This document shows, piece by piece, positions 55,187 through 62,366 of a DNA stretch of 62,366 bases; the stretch's first letter is position 1; each line of letters starts with the position of its first letter. The notes under the pieces are model-generated. The model did no database searches and had not been told where the DNA came from. It worked only from the letters and a program-made list of their open reading frames with translations. Source of the stretch: Curvibacter soli. Its GTDB lineage: Bacteria; Pseudomonadota; Gammaproteobacteria; Burkholderiales; Burkholderiaceae_C. The stretch covers positions 1-62,366 of the forward strand of contig NZ_JARGEN010000036.1 in NCBI RefSeq assembly GCF_029211125.1. Direction: 5' to 3'. The translations under genes and the position numbers were made by a program.

Positions 55187-55399
55187 CAGTGTGGAGGCAT
55201 GCGCCCATGGCGCGCGGCCGCTGGACAGCATGGAGTTGCAGGCCCCATGGCACGGGATGCGGGGCAGGAGTTCGCGCAACGTCAGCGTGATCTCGTCGAT
55301 GCCGCCCGGCAGGCCGGCATGAGACTTGGCAAGCTCCTGCATGAGCCAGCAGAAGGCCCGTTCGCTGTCGGTGCCGCCCACGGGCCGGATGCGACTGTG
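55187..55399 (-). pseudogene. Internal fragment of a class II glutamine amidotransferase (YafJ-like)
   Basis: RPVGGTDSERAFCWLMQELA, TLTLRELLPRI and RAPWAHAST match the central part of YafJ-type amidotransferases. The N-terminal catalytic Cys and the C-terminal part are missing and no start or stop fits. It lies between the SWIB terminator and the CorC gene. Confidence 0.68.
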
Positions 55400-55412
55400 C
55401 GGGCCGGGGCGA

Positions 55413-56723
55413 TTAATCGTCGCCATTCGCTGCCGGAAGGGGCTGCGCCAGCACCTTGTCTACGCGCTTTCCGTCTAGATCCACCACTTCGAATATCCAG
55501 CCGGCGCATTCGATGCGCTCGCCCACGCCGGGCAGGCTGCCGCTGACGGCCATCAGCAGGCCGGCCACGGTGTTGTAGCGGCCCCGGTCCTCCTCGGGCA
55601 GCTCGCGGATGTCGAGCCGCGCCTTCATCTCGCCGACGGGCATCAGCCCGTCGAGCAGCCACGAGCCGTCGCCGCGCGGCGTGGCCCAGGCCTCGGCCAG
55701 TGCGGCGGGCTGCAGTTCGCCGGTGATCGCCTCCAGCAGGTCGCCCGGCGTCATCAGGCCCTGCACCACGCCGTATTCGTCCACCACGAACACCATGCGC
55801 CCGGCGCGCGCGCGGAACTGGTCGAGCAGTTCCAGCCCGTTGAGCGTCTCGGGCAGGAAGACGGCCGGCAGCACGTATTCCTCGACCGTGCCCGGTGCCT
55901 GCGGCCCCAGCCGCAGCAGCCGCGCCACGCTGACGATGCCCACCACGTCGTCGAGCGAGCCGCGGCACGCGGGATACCACGAATGCGCGCCCTTGGGGCC
56001 GTCCTCCCCCACCAGCGCCAGCGCCTGCGCCACCGTCAGGCCGGCGTCGAGCCACTGCACGTCGGTGCGCGGCACCATCAGCGAGGTCAGGGGCCGGGCA
56101 TCGAGGCGGAACACGTTCTGCACCATCTGGTGCTCGTGGTGCTCGATCACGCCGGCCTCGCGCCCTTCCGCCAGGCTGGCGGCGATCTCCTCCTGCGTCA
56201 CCGCGCGGGCGGCGGAATCGTCGATGCGCAGCAGCCGCAGCATGCCCTGCGTGCCCAGCGACAGCAGGTAGACGAAGGGCATGGCCACGCGCGCCGCCCA
56301 GCGCATCGGGCGCGCCAGGTAGCGCGACACCGGCTCGGGGTACAACTGGCCGATGCGCTTGGGCACCAGTTCGCCGAAGATGATGGTGATGAACGTGATG
56401 ATGGTCACCACCAGCGCCGTGGCCGTGATGCCCGCCGCGCCGTCGGGCATGCCGAAGCGGCCTTCGAGCCAGTGCGCGAGGTCTTCGCTGAACGCTGCCT
56501 CGCCCACGATGCCGTTGAGCATGCCGATGGAGGTGATGCCGACCTGCACCGTCGAGAGAAAGCGCGTGGGGTTGCCCATGAGGGCCAGCGCGGCCTGTGC
56601 GCCCTTGTCGCCCGACTCGGCCATGGCCACGAGGCGCGACCTGCGGCTCGACGCCAGGGCCAGCTCCGACATGGCGAATACGCCGTTGAGCAGCGTCAAC
56701 AGCGCGATGAGCACAAAATCCAT
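55413..56723 (-). CDS. CNNM/CorC-type membrane protein with CBS domains (HlyC/CorC family)
   Basis: The 436-residue protein has a DUF21 membrane domain (about 1-180; ALLTLLNGVFAMSELALASS, FGELVPKRIGQLYPEPVSR), two CBS motifs (about 205-335; SLMVPRTDVQWLD and GRMVFVVDEYGVVQGLMTPG) and a C-terminal CorC_HlyC domain (DGLMPVGEMKARLD, ERIECAGWIFEVVDLDGKRV). Such proteins take part in magnesium or cobalt homeostasis. It is divergent from apaH by 24 bases. Confidence 0.93.
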   Translation of the reverse strand: MDFVLIALLTLLNGVFAMSELALASSRRSRLVAMAESGDKGAQAALALMGNPTRFLSTVQVGITSIGMLNGIVGEAAFSEDLAHWLEGRFGMPDGAAGITATALVVTIITFITIIFGELVPKRIGQLYPEPVSRYLARPMRWAARVAMPFVYLLSLGTQGMLRLLRIDDSAARAVTQEEIAASLAEGREAGVIEHHEHQMVQNVFRLDARPLTSLMVPRTDVQWLDAGLTVAQALALVGEDGPKGAHSWYPACRGSLDDVVGIVSVARLLRLGPQAPGTVEEYVLPAVFLPETLNGLELLDQFRARAGRMVFVVDEYGVVQGLMTPGDLLEAITGELQPAALAEAWATPRGDGSWLLDGLMPVGEMKARLDIRELPEEDRGRYNTVAGLLMAVSGSLPGVGERIECAGWIFEVVDLDGKRVDKVLAQPLPAANGDD

Positions 56724-56747
56724 GAACCTTCGGAGAAGAAAAACACC

Positions 56748-57602
56748 ATGGCAATGTACTGCATAGGGGATGTCCAGGGCTGCGACGGCGCGCTGCAGCG
56801 GCTGCTCGACAAGGTGGCGTTCTCGCCCAGCCGCGACACCCTCTACCTGCTGGGCGACCTCGTGAACCGGGGCCCGGCCTCCGCCGCGGTGCTGCGCCGC
56901 TGCATGGCGCTGGGCGACGCGGCGCACCCCGTGCTGGGCAACCACGACCTGCACCTGCTGGCCGTGGCCCACGGCGTGCGCAAACCCGGGCGGCTCGATA
57001 CGCTGGCGGGCATCCTGGAAGCGACCGACCGCCCCGCGCTGCTCGACTGGCTGCGCCGCCAGCCGCTGGCGCGCACCATGGCCTGGGGCGACGACAGCCT
57101 GCTCATGGTCCACGCGGGCGTGCTGCCGCAGTGGACGGCCAGCGAGGCGCTGGCGCTGGCCGCCGAGGTGGAGGCCGAACTCCGCGGCGACGGCATCGGC
57201 GCCTTCCTGCGGTACATGTACGGCAACCAGCCCGACCGCTGGAGCGACGGCCTGCGCGGCCACGACCGCCTGCGCGTGGTGGTCAACGCGCTCACGCGGC
57301 TGCGCTTCTGCACGCCCGGCGGGGCGATGGACTTCAGCAGCACCGACGCCAGCGATCAGCCGCCCGCCGGCTGCCTGCCGTGGTTCGACGTGCCAGGGCG
57401 GCGCACGGCAGGCGTAACGGTCGCCTTCGGCCACTGGTCCACGCTGGGCCACGTGGACCGGCCCAACCTGATCGCCACCGACACCGGCTGCGTCTGGGGC
57501 GGGTGCCTGAGCGCCGTGCGCCTGGGCGCATCGACCGCCGACCGCGAGTGGTTCCAGGTGCGGTGCGAACGGGCGCAGGCACCCGGCGGCCCGGCGGGCT
57601 GA
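56748..57602 (+). CDS. apaH: Symmetrical diadenosine tetraphosphatase
   Basis: ApaH splits Ap4A into two ADP. The 284-residue calcineurin-type phosphatase has YCIGDVQGCDGALQRLL, YLLGDLVNRGPASAAVL, LGNHDLHLLAVAHG, LMVHAGVLPQW and VAFGHWSTLG, with all metal ligands. CGGAGAAG precedes ATG 56748. Confidence 0.95.
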   Translation: MAMYCIGDVQGCDGALQRLLDKVAFSPSRDTLYLLGDLVNRGPASAAVLRRCMALGDAAHPVLGNHDLHLLAVAHGVRKPGRLDTLAGILEATDRPALLDWLRRQPLARTMAWGDDSLLMVHAGVLPQWTASEALALAAEVEAELRGDGIGAFLRYMYGNQPDRWSDGLRGHDRLRVVVNALTRLRFCTPGGAMDFSSTDASDQPPAGCLPWFDVPGRRTAGVTVAFGHWSTLGHVDRPNLIATDTGCVWGGCLSAVRLGASTADREWFQVRCERAQAPGGPAG

Positions 57603-57611
57603 CCTTCAAAT

Positions 57612-57759
57612 CCTGGAACCGGCCGTTGGATGCGCCTGCCGGAGCCGTGATCGGCGTGCCAGGCAAGGCGCGACGACGCGGCGGACTGCTGCCCGCAAGG
57701 AGGAGCTCGATTTCAGCGGCCTGGCAAGGGATGCAAAGCCGTCAACTGCCGTTTCCAGG
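57612..57759. repeat. Internally deleted family 2 repeat (148 bp)
   Basis: Left part CCTGGAACCGGCCGTTG and right part CAACTGCCGTTTCCAGG frame a body shortened by about 90 bases: GCCCGCAAGGAGGAG is joined directly to CTCGATTTCAGCGGCCTGG. It begins 10 bases after the apaH stop and adjoins the ATACTCC element. Confidence 0.82.
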
Positions 57760-57762
57760 ACG

Positions 57763-57837
57763 ATACTCCCAGGGAGTATATGCAAAATTCTGGCGGTTTT
57801 ACTGCGGTGGCGGGTAGGCAGTGGGGGGAGTATCCTG
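57763..57837. repeat. ATACTCC element, copy 2
   Basis: ATACTCC-CAG-GGAGTAT at 57763-57779 and GGGGAGTATCCTG at 57825-57837 have the same spacing (within one base) as copy 1 at 26770-26843, and a shared CTGCGGTGG-like middle. As in copy 1, it stands at the 3' end of a minus-strand gene. Confidence 0.65.
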
Positions 57838-57878
57838 GGCCTGGCGCTGCCTGGGGCGCGGCTAGCGCTAGGACTGGG

Positions 57879-59387
<1,509 letters not shown>

Positions 59388-59522
59388 GGAGCCTGCTATT
59401 GTCGCACCGTGGGCGCGCATCGGGTTTTCCCGTCCGCACGGGCGCCTGATGGCGGCTTGGATGCTCCTGTATTCATAAGCGCGGGGGCATTTCTTGCTGA
59501 AACCCCAAGGCTGAAGACTGCT

Positions 59523-59753
59523 CGCGCTGAAGGTGTCGCACCCCTTCACGCTGCCGGTCCTCAGGCCCGCGGAGAACCAGGGCTGGCGCTGCGCGCTGCT
59601 GCCATGGATGAAGCTGTCGGGCACCACGGCGCGGCCCGCGGAGCGCTGCAGGGCAGCGTCGCCGATTTTTGCGGCAGCGTTCATGGCCTCCTCCACGTCC
59701 CCCTGCTCCAGAATCTGGCGCGCGCTCTGTGCGTGGTGCGCCCACACGCCCCG
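59523..59753 (-). pseudogene. C-terminal remnant of a neutral zinc metallopeptidase (YpfJ-like)
   Basis: WAHHAQSARQILEQGDVEEA, AAKIGDAALQRSAGR and VVPDSFIHGSSAQRQPWFSA then GCDTFSA match the C-terminal third of the KPN_02809/YpfJ family. The catalytic HExxH part is absent and no start is visible. It lies between the helicase gene and the lipoprotein gene; the remaining bases of 59388-59845 show nothing else. Confidence 0.72.
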
Positions 59754-59845
59754 TGGAGAACGGTAGAAAAGTGAAAGACGGGAAAGCCCCGCCTGCAGTC
59801 GCACAGCGCAGTGCGCGCAGGCGCCAGGCCTGCGCCCTGCGTGCA

Positions 59846-62176
59846 TCAGTTCAAGTTGAGCTTGCCCAGGTTGAGCAGCCAGGTTTCGCCGTTGTTATCG
59901 TCCACACCGTCGTTGTCGTTGACCAGCAGGGCATCGCCATTGGCCAGCACTGCCAGGCCCTCGATCTTCTCGACCACCAGGCCGTTGGTCTTGCGCAGGT
60001 CGGGCAGCACGTCGCGCACCAGGGTCTTGCTCAGCGTGGCGCCATTGGCCACGCCGCTCAGGTCGATGCGGTAGAGCTTTTTGACGCGAGCATCGGGGCC
60101 GCCCTGGTTGTCACGCTCGATGACCAGAAAGCGGTTGTTGCCCAGCGCGGTGATGTCCGACAGCCCCACCCAGCCCTTGTTGGGCGAAGTGACAGCGTCC
60201 AGCGGATAGAACATGAACTGCCAGGTCTTGGCGGCCAGGTCGTACACGCCGATGCGCGGCTGGGACTCGCCCGCCCAGGCGCGCTGGAAGGCCACCACCA
60301 GCTTGCCGTTGGACTCGGCAATGCCCTCAAAGCCAAAGCGCTGCTGCTTGGCGTTCACGTCGGCAGGCAGTTCGATGATGTCTTCAATCACGCCGATGGC
60401 CGAGAGCTTGAAGACCAGGTTGGCCGACAGCACCGGGCGCGCCGCCTCGCCCACCGTGCCGTTTCCTTCGGAGGCAACCCAGAAGCCACCAGCCGAGGCC
60501 AGCGAAATGCCTTCGGGGTCGAGATTGACGCTGCCGTCGGGGTTGACCAACGCGGCCAGATCAGTGGCGTCGAAGGCGTTCGCGTCCTTGGCAGCGGGCA
60601 GCGCCGCGGCCAGGGCCGCGATCTTGCCGTTCGGGTCGGTGATGCGGATCTCGCGCTTGAGGCTGGCCGGCTTGACGCTGGTGTCGATCTCGAAAATCCG
60701 GTTGCCACGGAAGAAGCTGTCATCCACGCCATACACCACGGTGCCGCTGGTCGCGGCCACCAGGCCCGACATGGCAGACCAGGGAATGGGCGTGCCATCG
60801 GCGCGGTTCACCGACTGGATGGTCGGGTAGGCCGCGGGTGCGCTCTGGTACTGGTAGATGTTGAGCGCCGAGCGCAAGGTAGAACTGGTGGCGCGGTCGT
60901 CGTTCTCGCTGGCCGCGATCAGCAGGTTGCGCGAGGGGACGGCCAGCACGCCTTCGGGCGCCAGCGCTGCGGGCAGCACCTGCTTGAACATGGGCTGGTT
61001 TTTCTGGCCCATGTCGTACACGGCCAGCACGCTGGAGCGCTCGGAGGCCACAAACAGGTAGTCGGTGCCGTCAAAACGGCCAAAGGCCACGTTCTCGGGC
61101 TCATTGCCCTTGGCATCCGACCGCTTGTCGTTGGTGTGGCCGATGCGCGCAATCAGGTGCTCCAGGGTGTTGCCGGCGTCGTAGACCACCGTGCCATCGC
61201 TGTTGAAAATGGTGAAGCCACGGCTGCCACCGTTCAGGTCGCCTTCGTTGGCTGTGGCGAACTGGGTCTTGGAGAACCATGTCACACCATCGGGCTCGCG
61301 CAGGCGATTGGCCTGGGTTTGCGTGAGGCTGACGATGTTGGGGCGGGGAGCATCGGTCAGATCGACCTGGTTCAGGGTGACAGCGCCGGCACTGAAATGC
61401 CGGGTGACCTTGCCAGAGGCCAGATCGACCAGCGCAATGTGGTTGTTCTCTTGCAGCGTGACCACGGCCACGTTGTCATCGTTGATGGAAACGTACTCGG
61501 GCTCGGCATCTTCGGGGAACAGCGTCGCCAGGCCCTTGAGTTCCACAACCCGGGTTTTCCAGGTGGCGGGCGCGCCCACCGAGTCCACGATGGTCAGGTA
61601 GCCCGAAGGCGCCTGGGGCGGTGCGCCATTGCCCAGGCTCTCGTCGCGCTCGTTCTCGATGACCACGGCCACATACTTGCCGTCCATGCTGCGCGCCACC
61701 GAATCGGGCTGGCCACCCAGCTGGATCTCGGTGACCACCGTGCGCTTGGCGATGTCTACCACCACCAGCTTGCCCGAGGCGTTGATGAAATTCTGCGAGG
61801 TATTCACCGCCACCAGCGCATGGCTGCCCAGCACGGTGACCGAGGTGGGCTCGCCGCCCATGGCCAGGCGACCCAGGGCCTTGGGGTTGGCGGGATCGCC
61901 GATGTCCACAAACCCGACCTCGCCCTTGAGGCTGTTGGTGTAGACCAGGGTCATGCCGTCTTCACTGACGGCGACGATTTCTGCCGCCGTGGGCGTGCTG
62001 TCTTCGCACGAGGCACCCACCTGCGAGCACACCGCAAATGTGGCCAAGCGGTTGAAGAACTTGCCAGGATTGCTGACCGAGGGAACATCTACCGGGTCGT
62101 CGTCGCTGCCGCCACACGCAGTCAAAAGCCCGGACAAGGCCACGCCAACCGCCAGTGCAATCGCTGATTTCTTCAT
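59846..62176 (-). CDS. Lipoprotein with beta-propeller and phytase-esterase-like domain
   Basis: The 776-residue protein has a lipobox LLTAC with lipidated Cys 21 followed by GGSDDDP. Residues about 40-450 form repeat blades typical of choice-of-anchor I/propeller proteins (VSEDGMTLVYTNS, VARSMDGKYVAVVIENERDE, EPENVAFGRFDGTDYLFVAS). Residues about 470-770 match the esterase-like activity of phytase family (DPEGISLASAGGFWVASEGN, RFGFEGIAESNGKLVVAFQR, EKIEGLAVLANGDALLVNDN). It may hydrolyse phosphate esters at the cell surface. It stands alone. Confidence 0.85.
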   Translation of the reverse strand: MKKSAIALAVGVALSGLLTACGGSDDDPVDVPSVSNPGKFFNRLATFAVCSQVGASCEDSTPTAAEIVAVSEDGMTLVYTNSLKGEVGFVDIGDPANPKALGRLAMGGEPTSVTVLGSHALVAVNTSQNFINASGKLVVVDIAKRTVVTEIQLGGQPDSVARSMDGKYVAVVIENERDESLGNGAPPQAPSGYLTIVDSVGAPATWKTRVVELKGLATLFPEDAEPEYVSINDDNVAVVTLQENNHIALVDLASGKVTRHFSAGAVTLNQVDLTDAPRPNIVSLTQTQANRLREPDGVTWFSKTQFATANEGDLNGGSRGFTIFNSDGTVVYDAGNTLEHLIARIGHTNDKRSDAKGNEPENVAFGRFDGTDYLFVASERSSVLAVYDMGQKNQPMFKQVLPAALAPEGVLAVPSRNLLIAASENDDRATSSTLRSALNIYQYQSAPAAYPTIQSVNRADGTPIPWSAMSGLVAATSGTVVYGVDDSFFRGNRIFEIDTSVKPASLKREIRITDPNGKIAALAAALPAAKDANAFDATDLAALVNPDGSVNLDPEGISLASAGGFWVASEGNGTVGEAARPVLSANLVFKLSAIGVIEDIIELPADVNAKQQRFGFEGIAESNGKLVVAFQRAWAGESQPRIGVYDLAAKTWQFMFYPLDAVTSPNKGWVGLSDITALGNNRFLVIERDNQGGPDARVKKLYRIDLSGVANGATLSKTLVRDVLPDLRKTNGLVVEKIEGLAVLANGDALLVNDNDGVDDNNGETWLLNLGKLNLN

Positions 62177-62300
62177 GGAAGCTCCAGATGGATAAAGGGG
62201 CCCAATCTATGAAGCTTCTATTTCAGTGGTTTGACAGCTCACGCCGATGCGCCGGCGCCTCCTGACACCGCCATGTGAGGCCGCCGGGCGCGGGCGATGA

Positions 62301-62327
62301 CAGTCTTTTCCAATTCAGGTATGAGCC
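62301..62327 (-). repeat. Inverted copy of the 27-bp motif at 59-85
   Basis: The match to 59-85 is exact over 27 bases in inverted orientation and ends abruptly on both sides. Bases 62177-62300 hold the upstream region of the lipoprotein gene; nothing else is seen to the end of the window. Confidence 0.7.
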
Positions 62328-62366
62328 TGGAGCGACCTGAGATCGGCGACGCGAAGCGAGTCGATC

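Noticed and set aside
59669-62167. An 830-codon open frame on the plus strand opposite the phytase-esterase-like lipoprotein
   Set aside because: The minus-strand protein has a lipobox and recognisable domains; the plus-strand translation is His/Gln/Val/Gly-rich noise.

Overview
The window looks like chromosomal DNA of a high-GC betaproteobacterium, most likely of the family Comamonadaceae (Acidovorax, Alicycliphilus or Diaphorobacter type). This rests on the family-level look of the proteins, the order of several core blocks (ntrB-ntrC next to glnA; purM divergent from hda-HAD-pcnB-folK) and short dispersed palindromes that I recognise from that family. No rRNA, tRNA, CRISPR array or replication origin was seen.

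Layout, left to right. 0-5 kb: a DUF1624 membrane protein, a secreted PpiC-type prolyl isomerase, and a tight minus-strand operon selO-msrB-yciB-bolA. 5-10.6 kb: an acyl-CoA synthetase followed by a four-gene branched-chain/aromatic ABC importer (livHMGF) that lacks its binding protein. 11-20.5 kb: thioesterase, smpB, ratA-rnfH, xthA, ntrBC, glnA with a sigma-54 promoter, and a CinA-type protein. 20.5-28.9 kb: EI24 membrane protein, CsbD, a cysteine-repeat periplasmic protein, argH, a LytS/LytTR two-component pair, a nucleotide-sugar epimerase-like protein and a ferredoxin-FAD reductase. 29-32 kb: an arsenic operon arsR-arsI-arsC(two fused domains)-acr3 with a palindromic operator. 32-42.5 kb: a Bug-type binding protein, folK-pcnB-HAD-nucleotidyltransferase-hda, purM, an AI-2E family permease, an isochorismatase, DUF1272 and a GlxA regulator. 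42.5-45.4 kb: remains of a defence island (an AAA ATPase, a frameshifted DUF4276 partner and a stub of a restriction enzyme), then a SirB1-type protein. 45.8-52.3 kb: an OmpR-type response regulator and histidine kinase facing a five-gene operon (thermostable haemolysin, AMP-forming ligase, haem-oxygenase-like metal enzyme, SDR, TPR protein). 52.6-62.2 kb: HD-GYP protein, RraA, SWIB protein, a CorC/CNNM transporter-like protein, ApaH, a DEAD-box helicase and a large phytase-esterase-like lipoprotein.

The most interesting unit is the haemolysin-ligase-metal enzyme-SDR operon. It reads like a small-molecule (acyl-derived) pathway. A perfect PmrA/QseB-type box lies 66 bases upstream of its first gene, and a response regulator of that class lies at the other end of the locus.

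The second theme is small repeats and gene decay. At least two MITE-like families (one with 17-bp terminal repeats, about 235 bp; one of 160 bp), a 74-bp ATACTCC element and a palindromic family lie at gene ends, and one palindrome lies inside a coding region. Broken gene tails (SDR, TctA, SlyX, a class II amidotransferase, a zinc metallopeptidase, IS5 transposases) lie around them. Two of the frameshifts are exact 4-base tandem duplications.

Everything here comes from reading the sequence and translations by eye; no database search was run.
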